NCBI RefSeq assembly: GCF_963976135.1
Contig: NZ_CAXBKN010000001.1
Coordinates: 40,319 to 104,318, forward strand
Source: Maricaulis sp963976135
GTDB taxonomy: Bacteria; Pseudomonadota; Alphaproteobacteria; Caulobacterales; Maricaulaceae
Reading direction: 5' to 3'
Length of the DNA stretch: 64,000 nucleotides
Within the stretch, counting starts at the first letter, position 1, and each line of letters opens with the position of its first letter. The notes below the pieces were generated by a model, which was not told the origin of the DNA, did no database searches, and saw only the letters and a program-made list of their open reading frames with translations. Positions 52,981 to 62,073 of the stretch are shown here, in pieces. Made by a program: the position numbers and the translations under genes.

Positions 52981-55158
52981 CTAACCATCCCCCGTCAGGA
53001 CGGGCGGCTGGTCATTCTTGAGCGCATGGCCGCGTCCGGACAAGCTCGGATTGGTCATGAAATAGGCATGGGCGCTGAAGGCCTTCTTCATGCCCGAGGT
53101 GTCAACGCGGCGATACTCGCCGCGCCCGTCCATATACCAGCTCTGGGCCGTGTCATTGAGGTTGGCGACCATGATCTGGTCGAGCACCTGGCGATGCACG
53201 GTCGGGTTCTGGATCGGGCAGAGCAGTTCGACGCGGCGGTCGAGATTGCGCGGCATCCAGTCGGCCGAGGAAATGAACACCTTCGCCGCTGGCGACGGCA
53301 TCTCGCTGCCATTGGCAAAACAGGCGATGCGCGAATGTTCCAGGAAACGCCCGACCAGGCTTTTGACCCGGATATTCTCCGACAGGCCGGGAATGCCCGG
53401 GCGCAGGCAGCACACACCGCGCACGATGAGTTCAATACGCACGCCCGCCTGGCTTGCGCGGTAAAGCCCATCAATGATTTCCGGATGTACCAGCGCGTTG
53501 AGCTTGGCCCAGATGGCCGCCGGCTTGCCCGCTCGTGCATTGGTGATCTCATTCTCCATGAGCGCCAGCAAATCCTCCTTCAGCCGCAGCGGCGAAACCG
53601 AAAGGCGTTCAAGATTTTCCGGGCGCGCATAGCCGGTGACGAAATTGAAGATCCGCCCGGCATCACGGCCGAAGGCCGGATCCGCAGTGAAGAGCGAGAG
53701 GTCGGTGTAAATTCGCGCCGTGATCGGGTGGTAATTGCCGGTGCCGAAATGCGCATAGGTGCGCAGAAGCGGACCTTCACGCCGCACGACGAGCGAGATC
53801 TTGGCGTGGGTCTTGTACTCCATGAAGCCGTAGACGACCTGCACGCCTGCGCGTTCCAGGTCGCGGGCCCATTTCAGATTGGCCTCCTCGTCAAAGCGCG
53901 CCTTGAGTTCGACCAGGGCGGTGACATTCTTGCCTGCTTCGGCGGCCTCGATCAGCGCGGCGACGATCGGCGAGTTTTTTGAGGTGCGATAGAGCGTCTG
54001 CTTGATGGTCACGACATCGGGATCGGCCGCCGCCTGCCGCAGGAATTTCACCACGACATCGAAACTTTCATAGGGATGGTGGACGATGATGTCCTTCTCC
54101 CGGATCGCCTCGAAGCAATCGCCGCCATGATCGCGAATCCGTTCCGGATAGCGCGGCTCGTAGGCCGGGAAAACCAGATCGGACCGGTCGTCAGGAATGA
54201 GCTGATCAATCTGCGCCAGTCCGAGAAGTCCGGGCATCGGCACCACATCCTGCTCTTCGGCATGAAGGTGAGCGACGATGAAATCGCGCAGGCCCGCCGG
54301 CATTTCCGCATCCAGCGTCAAACGAACAATAACGCCACGGCGGCGTTGCTTCATCAGACGTTCGAACTCGAGCACCAGGTCCTCGGATTCTTCCTCGATC
54401 TCGATATCGCTGTCGCGGATTACGCGAAACGCCCCGCGTCCGAGCATTTCATAGCCGGGGAAGAGTTCGTCGACATACATGGACAGGACGGTTTCCAGGG
54501 CCACGAAGCGCCGGTCCGGGCGGCCGCGTTGGCCATGGGCGCGGGCTGGCAATTCGACGAAGCGCTTGACCCCGGACGGCATCGGGATCAGCGCATTCAT
54601 GATCTTGCCGGTGCGGTTATTGCGCAATTGCAGGGCCAGGGCGAAGCCCAGATTGGGGATGAAGGGAAAGGGGTGCGCCGGGTCAATCGCCAGCGGCGTG
54701 ATCACCGGCAGGGTGTGGGAGAGGAATTCACCACGCAGCCAGGCGATATCGGCCTTCGACAGATCGGCCTCTGCCAGGACACAAACGCCAAGCGCCGCGA
54801 TTTCATCGCGCAAATCACACCATAATGATTGCTGCTTGCCCATCAGCTCACTGGCCAGGACATGGATTTGTTCGACCTGCTCTGCCGGCGTCAGCCCGTC
54901 AAGACTGGTGGCGGTTACGCCATTACGGATCTGGGCCCGCAGGCCAGCCACGCGGACCATGTAGAATTCATCGAGATTACTCGCCGAAATCGACAGGAAA
55001 CGCAGACGTTCAAGCGCTGGATGATTGGGGTTTTCCGCCTCGCTGATGACGCGCCGGTTGAAACGGAGCCAGGACAGTTCGCGGTTCAGGAACCGCTCCG
55101 GCGATGCCATCAGGGCGGGGATGTCCAGCGTCGTAACCGGCGTGGCGAGCTTGGTCAT
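52981..55158 (-). CDS. ppk: Polyphosphate kinase
   Basis: This 725-residue PPK1-type kinase makes polyphosphate from ATP. The N-terminal domain starts RFLNRELSWLRFNRRV. The phosphohistidine site lies in YAHFGTGNYHPITA. The C-terminal domains have the typical ALVELKARFDEEANLKWA. Length and domain order are normal. Its start overlaps the hdaA stop by 4 bases (ATGA). Confidence 0.97.
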   Translation of the reverse strand: MTKLATPVTTLDIPALMASPERFLNRELSWLRFNRRVISEAENPNHPALERLRFLSISASNLDEFYMVRVAGLRAQIRNGVTATSLDGLTPAEQVEQIHVLASELMGKQQSLWCDLRDEIAALGVCVLAEADLSKADIAWLRGEFLSHTLPVITPLAIDPAHPFPFIPNLGFALALQLRNNRTGKIMNALIPMPSGVKRFVELPARAHGQRGRPDRRFVALETVLSMYVDELFPGYEMLGRGAFRVIRDSDIEIEEESEDLVLEFERLMKQRRRGVIVRLTLDAEMPAGLRDFIVAHLHAEEQDVVPMPGLLGLAQIDQLIPDDRSDLVFPAYEPRYPERIRDHGGDCFEAIREKDIIVHHPYESFDVVVKFLRQAAADPDVVTIKQTLYRTSKNSPIVAALIEAAEAGKNVTALVELKARFDEEANLKWARDLERAGVQVVYGFMEYKTHAKISLVVRREGPLLRTYAHFGTGNYHPITARIYTDLSLFTADPAFGRDAGRIFNFVTGYARPENLERLSVSPLRLKEDLLALMENEITNARAGKPAAIWAKLNALVHPEIIDGLYRASQAGVRIELIVRGVCCLRPGIPGLSENIRVKSLVGRFLEHSRIACFANGSEMPSPAAKVFISSADWMPRNLDRRVELLCPIQNPTVHRQVLDQIMVANLNDTAQSWYMDGRGEYRRVDTSGMKKAFSAHAYFMTNPSLSGRGHALKNDQPPVLTGDG

Positions 55159-55835
55159 TCGCAGTCTCCATCATCGGGAAGGTCTTCGAGCACCGCGCGG
55201 GCCACAGCGCGGCTGACCGGCGTCTGCCGGGCCAGGGCGAGCTTGTCCATGCGGTCGACAAGACTGCGCACGGCCGAGACCGAGCGCTCCATGCGCGGCA
55301 GCATATACTCTATGACGCCGGGCCGCAGCGGCGCTCCCCGGTCCTGGAATTGTTTTCGCAGGAGCCGGGTCAGCAATTCATCATCGGGCTCGCTCAACTC
55401 GACATGCGGCAAGGCCCGCAGGCGTGAAACCAGATCCGGCAGGCTGGCACGCCACAGCACGGGCGGCGCGGCCCCCGTGATCAGCAGGGCCGGGATATCG
55501 CCTTCTGCGGCCCGGTTGATGGCGTGAAACAGCGCCGCATCATCAACGCCGCCATCGACATCCTCGACCACCAGGCAGCGCCCGGATGGCAGGATGGCCA
55601 GACAGGCGGCCAGGCCAGCCGCATCGGTGATCGAAGCGCCGGCCTGTTGCGCCCAGATAGCCGCGAGATGCGATTTGCCGGAACCGCCGGGCCCGGTCAG
55701 TGCCATCACGGCGCGCGGCCAGTCGCGCCAGCGCGACAGGGCCGCAACAGCGTCCGCATTGGCGCGGCCTTCGACGAAACTCTCCGCGCTGAAATCCACC
55801 CTTACGGGCAGATTGAGCACCAATTGGCCGGTCAT
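55155..55835 (-). CDS. hdaA: HdaA, DnaA regulatory inactivator-like protein
   Basis: This 226-residue AAA+ protein resembles DnaA domain III. The N-terminal clamp-binding motif QLVLNLP (residues 4-10) recruits it to the DNA-loaded beta sliding clamp. The Walker A motif is GPGGSGKSHL near residue 49. Sensor/helix features include LPDLVSRLRALPHVEL. HdaA stimulates ATP hydrolysis by DnaA after replication initiates, preventing over-initiation. It is followed directly by ppk. A PerM-like permease gene usually present upstream in relatives is missing here. Confidence 0.92.
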   Translation of the reverse strand: MTGQLVLNLPVRVDFSAESFVEGRANADAVAALSRWRDWPRAVMALTGPGGSGKSHLAAIWAQQAGASITDAAGLAACLAILPSGRCLVVEDVDGGVDDAALFHAINRAAEGDIPALLITGAAPPVLWRASLPDLVSRLRALPHVELSEPDDELLTRLLRKQFQDRGAPLRPGVIEYMLPRMERSVSAVRSLVDRMDKLALARQTPVSRAVARAVLEDLPDDGDCE

Positions 55836-55858
55836 GCGTTTACAGGTCCGATCCTGGC

Positions 55859-56944
55859 TCAGAATGCGCTGCGAATGACCCAGCCCAGCCCGGGATGCTG
55901 CTCCAGCGCCGCACCCCGTTCAGCAAGCTCGGAGGTCAATTGTTCGAGCGCGCCGCGATGGCTCACCGTCATCAGGGCACCGTCGCGCGAGATCGCATCG
56001 AGACGCGCATCGCTGACCAGTGAGGCCCCGGTCAGCGCCGCCTGCAGCGATTGCCATTCGACGAGCCCGCCATAAATCACCGTAATGCGCATTTCCTCGG
56101 TCGAGGTATTGCGCACGATCGCCTCGCGTTTCCAGGCATTTTCCCGCCCGTTGACGAAGCTCAGGGCGCCCTCGCGCCAGGTGCCATAAACGGTTTCCGG
56201 CCCCCAGGTATCGACCGCCATCTCGGCCCCAGTTTCCAGGCTCACGAGAAACCCGCCCACACGGCGCACGCCGTCACGTTCCTGACCACGCAGAATGGCG
56301 ATCCGGCTGACACCGTAGAGCGCGGCAATCTCGCGCAGGCGTGTCTCGTCCAGGCCCAGCGCATCGCGCGCCGACAGGATCGAGCGGCCCGTATCGCCGT
56401 CCGGCACCATCATCGGTGCCAGGGCGTGGGCATAGGAACGGCTGGTCCAGGCCGACAACCAGGGATTATCATCCCAGAGGTAGAATTGCCCGCCGGCATC
56501 ATAGACCGGCAGAACCAGGGTCGGCCGCGCCTGGGATTCGACGAAGGGAACGCCATAGCTGCTGAGCAGTCGCACCACGGCCCGCCGGTCGAAATTGACG
56601 GCCAGCTCACCGAGATAGCGCGTCGCGCTGCGCTGCTCATTATCGATCTGCAAGCCGGAGATCAGCTCGGCGATCGCGGAGGCGTCGAAGATGGAATCGA
56701 TCGCGCCAGCCGAACCGAAATCGAGCGGCGTGCCGACGCGGTCCTCCGGCAGGGTCATGCGTTCGATCAGCCGCTGGGCCGCCATCGCCTGTCCACGACG
56801 CATGGCGATGGTCTGGGCGTCGAGCGCATTGCTGCCGGTGGCGTCGATTGAGACGCCGAGAATCGTATACGGGTCATCGGCGCTGGCGAGAGCGGGAATG
56901 GCGAAGAACAGGCAGATCGCGGCAAATATCGGTCGCACGGGCAC
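55859..56944 (-). CDS. DUF2066 exported protein
   Basis: This 361-residue protein has a signal peptide (cleavage near ALA-SAD, residue 21). The DUF2066 features are the N-terminal YTILGVSIDATGSNALDAQT and AQRLIERMTLP, and the block FVESQARPTLVLPVYDAGGQ. The C-terminus repeats a beta-rich half (IYGGLVEWQSLQAAL). Its function is unknown, but it sits beside purM or hdaA in many alphaproteobacteria. The N-terminal MPVRPIFAAICLFFAIPALA is typical of a secreted protein. Confidence 0.9.
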   Translation of the reverse strand: MPVRPIFAAICLFFAIPALASADDPYTILGVSIDATGSNALDAQTIAMRRGQAMAAQRLIERMTLPEDRVGTPLDFGSAGAIDSIFDASAIAELISGLQIDNEQRSATRYLGELAVNFDRRAVVRLLSSYGVPFVESQARPTLVLPVYDAGGQFYLWDDNPWLSAWTSRSYAHALAPMMVPDGDTGRSILSARDALGLDETRLREIAALYGVSRIAILRGQERDGVRRVGGFLVSLETGAEMAVDTWGPETVYGTWREGALSFVNGRENAWKREAIVRNTSTEEMRITVIYGGLVEWQSLQAALTGASLVSDARLDAISRDGALMTVSHRGALEQLTSELAERGAALEQHPGLGWVIRSAF

Positions 56945-57068
56945 GACTCCTTGGTATCGATTGAGCTTTAGTATAGCCAGACACAGTCGCGCGTGAAGCC
57001 CGTGACTTGCTTCTCAGGCAGGTTTCGACTGTACTCCGCCGCGTTTCACACAGGGCTTGGAAACCAGC

Positions 57069-58109
57069 ATGACCGCCAGCGATGACAAAAAACTCCCGAA
57101 CGGACTGACCTATGCCGCCAGCGGCGTCGATATCGATGCCGGTGACGCGCTGGTCGACCGGATCAAACCGCTGGCCAAATCGACCCGCCGCCCCGGCGCT
57201 GCGGCCGATCTGGGCGGGTTTGGCGGCGCCTTCGATCTCAAGGCGGCGGGCTATCATGACCCGATCCTGATCTCCGGCACCGATGGTGTCGGCACCAAGC
57301 TGCGGCTGGCGATCGATACCGGCAAGCTGGACACGGTCGGCATCGACCTCGTCGCCATGTGCGTCAATGACGTGCTCGCCCAGGGCGCCGAGCCGCTCTA
57401 TTTCCTCGATTATCTCGCCACTTCCCGGCTCGACCCGGTGCGCGGCGAAGCGATTATTGCCGGCATTGCGGCGGGTTGCCGAGAAAGCGGCTGCGCCCTG
57501 ATCGGCGGCGAGACCGCCGAAATGCCCGGCATGTATGAGGGCGAAGATTTCGATCTGGCCGGCTTTGTCGTCGGCGCGGCCGAGCGCGGCGCGCTGTTGC
57601 CCGACCATGAGCGCATGGCCGCCGGTGATGTGCTGATCGGCCTCGCCTCATCGGGCGTGCATTCCAATGGGTTTTCGCTGGTGCGCAAGGTCGTGGAACT
57701 GTCCGGCCTGACCTGGTCGGATCCCGCTCCCTTCGCCCCTGGTCTGACACTGGGCGAAGCCCTGCTGGCGCCGACACGGCTGTATGTGAAGGCCTGCCTG
57801 CCGCTGATCAAGGCCGGCCTGGTCAATGGCCTGGCCCATATCACCGGCGGCGGCCTGGTCGAAAATCCGCCGCGCATGACACCGGACCATCTCGTGCCGG
57901 TCATCAATTACGACGCCTTCGAACTTCCGCCCGTCTTCGCCTGGCTGGCAAAAACCGGCGGGATTTCGGCGCATGAAATGCACCGCACCTTCAATTGCGG
58001 CATCGGCATGCTGCTCTGCGTCGCCCCCGGCGATGTCGATGCGACGATCAGCGCGCTTGCGCAAGCCGGCGAGACCGCCATGATTATCGGCGAAATCAAA
58101 CCAGCCTGA
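57069..58109 (+). CDS. purM: Phosphoribosylformylglycinamidine cyclo-ligase
   Basis: This is AIR synthetase of the de novo purine pathway, about 346 residues starting at the ATG 57069 (MTASDDKKLP). Characteristic segments are YAASGVDIDAGDALVDRIKP, ISGTDGVGTKLRLA, VAMCVNDVLAQGAEPLYFLD, and IAGGCRESGC-type GGETAEMPGMY. ITGGGLVENPPRM lies near the C-terminus. It is followed after about 46 bases by purN. Confidence 0.97.
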   Translation: MTASDDKKLPNGLTYAASGVDIDAGDALVDRIKPLAKSTRRPGAAADLGGFGGAFDLKAAGYHDPILISGTDGVGTKLRLAIDTGKLDTVGIDLVAMCVNDVLAQGAEPLYFLDYLATSRLDPVRGEAIIAGIAAGCRESGCALIGGETAEMPGMYEGEDFDLAGFVVGAAERGALLPDHERMAAGDVLIGLASSGVHSNGFSLVRKVVELSGLTWSDPAPFAPGLTLGEALLAPTRLYVKACLPLIKAGLVNGLAHITGGGLVENPPRMTPDHLVPVINYDAFELPPVFAWLAKTGGISAHEMHRTFNCGIGMLLCVAPGDVDATISALAQAGETAMIIGEIKPA

Positions 58110-58155
58110 CCCCGGGCCAAGCCCCAGATCGCAACCTGAGCCAAGGACGCACAAG

Positions 58156-58806
58156 ATGGCGAAAACCCGAATCGCCGTGCTCATTTCCGGGCGCGGTTCC
58201 AACATGCAGGCGATCATCGAAGCGGCGAAGGCTGACAGCTATCCCGCTGAAATCGTGGTCGTCGTCTCCAATAATCCCGATGCCGCGGGGCTCGATTACG
58301 CCCGCGAGGCCGGTATAGAGACCGAGGTGGTCGATCATCGCGAGTTTGAAACCCGCGAAGAGTTTGAACAGGCGCTCGACGCTGTGCTGAAGCTCTACGA
58401 TACCCGTATCGTCTGCCTGGCCGGCTTCATGCGCATCCTCACGCCCTGGTTCACAGAGCGCTGGCGCGACCTTCTGCTCAATATCCACCCCTCGCTCCTG
58501 CCGGCCTTCAAGGGTCTGCACACCCATGAGCGGGCGCTGGAAACCGGCGTGCGCATACACGGCTGCACGGTCCATTATGTGCGCCCGGAAATGGATGACG
58601 GCCCGATCATCGGCCAGGCCGCCGTGCCGGTCCTGCCCGATGATACGCCCTCAAGCCTGGCAGCCCGCGTCGTCGCCGCCGAACACAAGCTGTACCGGCA
58701 ATGCATCGCCCTGGCCTGCGCCGGCAAGGCGCGCGTCGCCGGCGGCCGGGTCCGCCTGCAAGTGCGCGAATTCGGTGCCGAATTGCTGATGAACCCGCAC
58801 GATTGA
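58156..58806 (+). CDS. purN: Phosphoribosylglycinamide formyltransferase
   Basis: This 216-residue GAR transformylase uses 10-formyl-tetrahydrofolate in purine synthesis. Signatures are IAVLISGRGSNMQAIIEAA, the catalytic ILNIHPSLLPAFKG-type HPSLLPAF with its Asn-Ile-His context, and VHYVRPEMDDGPIIGQAAV. The active-site Asp is in EMDDGPII. It follows purM in one operon, the standard arrangement. Confidence 0.97.
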   Translation: MAKTRIAVLISGRGSNMQAIIEAAKADSYPAEIVVVVSNNPDAAGLDYAREAGIETEVVDHREFETREEFEQALDAVLKLYDTRIVCLAGFMRILTPWFTERWRDLLLNIHPSLLPAFKGLHTHERALETGVRIHGCTVHYVRPEMDDGPIIGQAAVPVLPDDTPSSLAARVVAAEHKLYRQCIALACAGKARVAGGRVRLQVREFGAELLMNPHD

Positions 58807-58825
58807 GACGATCAGGGATCTCACG

Positions 58826-59245
58826 ATGCAAGTCACACCATCCCTGGAGATCGATGAAGCCGAACTGGAAGAGCGTTATACCCGCGCCTCAGGCCCCGGC
58901 GGCCAGCATGTCAACAAGACCGAGAGTGCGGTGCAGCTGCGCTATAATCTCGCCGCCTCGACGGCCCTGCCGCCAGCCGTCAAGGCCCGCCTGGTCCGCC
59001 TCGCCGCCAGCCGCCTGACCAAGGATGGCGTGCTGGTGATACGCGCCGAGGAAACCCGCTCGCAGGAGCGCAATCGTGCCGCCGCGCGCGAACGCCTCAG
59101 GGCGCTGATCCTCGAAGCCCTCACCCCGCCCAAGCCGCGCATCAAGTCGCGGCCCTCGCTGTCCTCGATCAAGAAGGTCAAGGCGGCGAAAGCGATCCGG
59201 GGAACGCGCAAGTCGCTGCGGCAGAAGCCGGCGGCTGAGGATTAG
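58826..59245 (+). CDS. arfB: Alternative ribosome-rescue hydrolase ArfB
   Basis: This 139-residue protein rescues stalled ribosomes lacking a stop codon. The GGQ motif is in ASGPGGQHVNKTESAV near residues 24-28, and the N-terminus of relatives (LEIDEAELEERYTRA) is kept. The basic C-terminal tail (KSRPSLSSIKKVKAAKAIRG and a following RKSLRQK) enters the mRNA channel of the ribosome. It starts 19 bases after purN and is likely co-transcribed. Confidence 0.95.
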   Translation: MQVTPSLEIDEAELEERYTRASGPGGQHVNKTESAVQLRYNLAASTALPPAVKARLVRLAASRLTKDGVLVIRAEETRSQERNRAAARERLRALILEALTPPKPRIKSRPSLSSIKKVKAAKAIRGTRKSLRQKPAAED

Positions 59246-59429
59246 GGCGCAAGCTCGCCTGCATGCACTTCAATGGTGATGCGCGCGGTTCGCGTGTTCG
59301 CAGACAGCGATTGCTTGTTGAGTTCGACAGGCTTGCGCTGGTGAGCGACCAGCGAGACGACCAGCGCTAAGTGGCCGTAAAGACAATTTCGCCAATCCGG
59401 ACTGGAAATGGAGGCCGCCGTGAAGCAGC

Positions 59430-60809
59430 CTATTTCGCCCCGCCCTCGACGCCCGGGCAGGTATAGCTGAAGAAACTGCCGTCATAACCGATCGTGCGGC
59501 AGAAAATGGTCTGCTCGCTCATCACGATATAGGCGATATTCCGGACGCCTGTCAGATTGGCTCCCGTCAGATCGGCGTCGGCGATATTCGCACGGTTCAT
59601 GTCTGAATGACCGAATATCGCCGAGGTCAGGGTGGCGGCCGTGAAGTTGGCCTCGACCAGGTTCGTGCTTGAAAAATCGGTGCCGTCCAGATTCGCTCGG
59701 CTGAAATCAGCTCCGGTCAGATTGGCGCGGAACAGATTCGCCCCCGACAGATTGGCGCCGATCAGGCTGGCGCCAGCCATTTCCGAGCGCATCCACTTAT
59801 TGGTGTGGATCGTGACCCCGTTCAGATTGGCCCGCGTCAGATTGGTGTCCGCGAAATTGGTCTCATCGAGCCATTGCTGCTGCAGATTGGCCCCGGTCAG
59901 GTTGGTGTTGTAAAAATCGGTAAAGCGCAAATTGGCGCCGGTCAGATTGGCGCCGGCCAGATCGACGCCCTGGAAGTTTGCGCCCGACAGGATAGCATTG
60001 TTGAGATGGACGCCGCTCATCTGCGAACCGCGAAAATCGACTTCCAGAAAGAACATTGCGCTCAGATTGGCCCCGCGCAGATCAAGTCCTGTCCAGGCAT
60101 CCAGTCGCGTGTGTGCATCCATCGTCGTTTGCTGAAGATTGGTGCGCAGCAGGGTCGCGCCGCCCAGATTGGCGCCGCGCAAGATCGCTCCGGACAAATT
60201 GGCATCGGTCAGATTGGCACCGGTGAGATTGGCGCCGGTGAGATCGGCTCCGGTCAGATCGGCATGCGTCAGATTGGCCCCGGTGAAGTTGGCGCCGGTC
60301 AGACTCGCCCCTGACAGATTGGCATGGTCGAATATGGCGCGCGTCAGATTGGCGTTCGCGAAGTCTTCGCCAGACAGGGCGGCGCGGGTGAAATCGCTGC
60401 CGCTGAAATCATAATCCCCGCCCATAGTGACACCTGGACGATTCCAGCCGGCAAAATTGCAGCGGAGGCAAGCATTGGCGTCCCGCCGGCTTTGATCCCC
60501 CGCGCTTTGCGCCCAGCGCTTTGCATCGGCGCACTCGCCCGGTTCATCCAATCGCCTCAGCCGAGCCCAGCCGACACCATCATCCGCTGGCTCGACGTTG
60601 ACCAGAAAGTGGCAGTCGAGCGCCTGGATGCGCGCGTTAAGCTCCGCCATGGTGAGCGACGAGCTGGAGGTGGGATACTCGCTCCTTGGCAGTTGGTTCT
60701 GCCCCCAGGCCGCCGTCTGCAGAAAGCAGGCTGCGACAAGGCAAGCGGCAATGATTTTCGCTGGAGACTTCAGAACACTCGATGGCATGGCCAACTCAAC
60801 CCGCTTCAT
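59430..60809 (-). CDS. Exported pentapeptide-repeat protein, long
   Basis: This 459-residue protein has a signal peptide (cleavage near AWGQ, residue 36; an internal start at 60788 is possible). A cysteine pair ACLRC occurs near residues 117-121, leading into more than 50 pentapeptide units, mostly ANLTG and ADLTG. It resembles the two exported pentapeptide proteins at 39.5-41.3 kb in the CxxC entry module. The C-terminus carries Cys residues in IFCRTIG and YTCPG, which differ from the GACGD cap of the other two. The long regular helix makes it rod-like. Function is unknown. Confidence 0.88.
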   Translation of the reverse strand: MKRVELAMPSSVLKSPAKIIAACLVAACFLQTAAWGQNQLPRSEYPTSSSSLTMAELNARIQALDCHFLVNVEPADDGVGWARLRRLDEPGECADAKRWAQSAGDQSRRDANACLRCNFAGWNRPGVTMGGDYDFSGSDFTRAALSGEDFANANLTRAIFDHANLSGASLTGANFTGANLTHADLTGADLTGANLTGANLTDANLSGAILRGANLGGATLLRTNLQQTTMDAHTRLDAWTGLDLRGANLSAMFFLEVDFRGSQMSGVHLNNAILSGANFQGVDLAGANLTGANLRFTDFYNTNLTGANLQQQWLDETNFADTNLTRANLNGVTIHTNKWMRSEMAGASLIGANLSGANLFRANLTGADFSRANLDGTDFSSTNLVEANFTAATLTSAIFGHSDMNRANIADADLTGANLTGVRNIAYIVMSEQTIFCRTIGYDGSFFSYTCPGVEGGAK

Positions 60810-60976
60810 TCACGCGTTGAGCCGACCCTGCGCCGCGCACTTCCACCCGTTGGCGGAATAGTATCGCGAAACGCCCTGGGATCAAGCTGTTCAAATTCAT
60901 CGCATAACGGCGATCGAACAGATCGGGCCCGGGTCAATGCGCGCACGACGCGCGCCTGTTTCACCCGGTCGCCGGA

Positions 60977-62002
60977 TCAGACCGCCGCGACGCCCTCGCC
61001 TACCGCCGCATCAATCGCCGCCAGATGCGCCTCGATCTCAGCCGGTTCGAGGAAACTGCCGCGGAAGGAATTCTTCGCCAGCTCGATGATCTCAGCCTCG
61101 GTCAGCCCGATCGCATCGGCCGTGCGGCGGTAATTCTCGTTGATATAGCCGCCGAAATAGGCCGGGTCGTCGGAATTGACCGTCGCGCGCAAGCCGAGCG
61201 AGAGCATGGTCTTGAGCGGGTGATCCTCGAGCCGATTAATGACACACAGGCGCAGATTGGAGAGCGGACACACGGTCAGCGTCATCTTCTCGCGGCCAAG
61301 GCGGGCGACCAGCGTGCCGTCCTCCAGGGCGCGATTGCCATGGTCGAGCCGGTCGATATCCAGCATGTCGAGCGCTTCATGGATATAGGCCGGCGGCCCC
61401 TCCTCGCCGGCATGCGCGACGCGCTTGAGACCAAGCGTGCCGGCGGCAGCAAACACCTGGCGGAATTTCGACGGCGGATGGCCAAGCTCTGAACTGTCGA
61501 GACCGACACCGTCGATGCGGTTGAGATGCTCGGCCGCCATTTCCAGCGTCTCGAAGGCGGCCTCCTCGGAGAGATGGCGCAGGAAGCACAGGATGAGCTT
61601 CGAGGTGATGCCCCATTTCACGCGTCCCTCATCGAGGGCGGAGGTGATGCCATTGATCACGGTGGCAAAAGCGATACCGCGATCGGTATGGCCCTGGGGA
61701 TCGAAGAAAACCTCGACATGGCGGACATTGTCGGCGTGGACACGCTCGAGATAGGCCATCGTCAGGTCATGGAAGTCCGCCTCGGTGACCAGCACATTCA
61801 TGCCGACATAATAGATATCGAGAAAGTCCTGCAGATTGGAGAAATCATAGGCCTTGCGGATATCCTCGACGCTGGCGAAGGGGATTTCGATGCCGTTGCG
61901 CTTCGCCAGTTCAAACATCAGCTCCGGCTCCAGCGAGCCTTCCAGATGCAGGTGGAGTTCGGCCTTGGGCAGGCGTTCGATCAGGGCGTGAAGGGATGAC
62001 AT
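60977..62002 (-). CDS. Adenosine/adenine deaminase family protein
   Basis: The start MSSLHALIERLPKAELHLH (62002) gives 341 residues with the zinc motif LHLHLEG near 16-22. VGLDSSELGHPP and HAGEEGPPAYIHEAL supply the catalytic Glu and His. NSDDPAYFGGYI carries the final metal Asp. The string FFDPQGHTDRGIAF is typical of the adenine deaminase (Aah1-like) subfamily rather than true adenosine deaminase, so adenine deamination to hypoxanthine is the better guess. It lies after a short gap downstream of the first LysE gene on the same strand. Confidence 0.9.
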   Translation of the reverse strand: MSSLHALIERLPKAELHLHLEGSLEPELMFELAKRNGIEIPFASVEDIRKAYDFSNLQDFLDIYYVGMNVLVTEADFHDLTMAYLERVHADNVRHVEVFFDPQGHTDRGIAFATVINGITSALDEGRVKWGITSKLILCFLRHLSEEAAFETLEMAAEHLNRIDGVGLDSSELGHPPSKFRQVFAAAGTLGLKRVAHAGEEGPPAYIHEALDMLDIDRLDHGNRALEDGTLVARLGREKMTLTVCPLSNLRLCVINRLEDHPLKTMLSLGLRATVNSDDPAYFGGYINENYRRTADAIGLTEAEIIELAKNSFRGSFLEPAEIEAHLAAIDAAVGEGVAAV

Positions 62003-62073
62003 GCCGGGCCTCGCATTTGCGGTGGGATGAGTCGGGCGCAAACTGACGCGCGCCGGGCCAATCGGCAAGGGCC

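Noticed and set aside
59246..59430. Open frame on the minus strand between arfB and the pentapeptide gene, with a 50-residue stretch including LVVSLVAHQRKPVELNKQ
   Set aside because: It has no convincing start codon, overlaps the pentapeptide C-terminus in another frame and matches no family I know. A decayed fragment is possible but cannot be shown.
59480..60420. Periodic DNA built on AGATTGGC-like units
   Set aside because: It looks like a tandem repeat or CRISPR at first sight but is the coding sequence of the pentapeptide repeats; there are no spacers.
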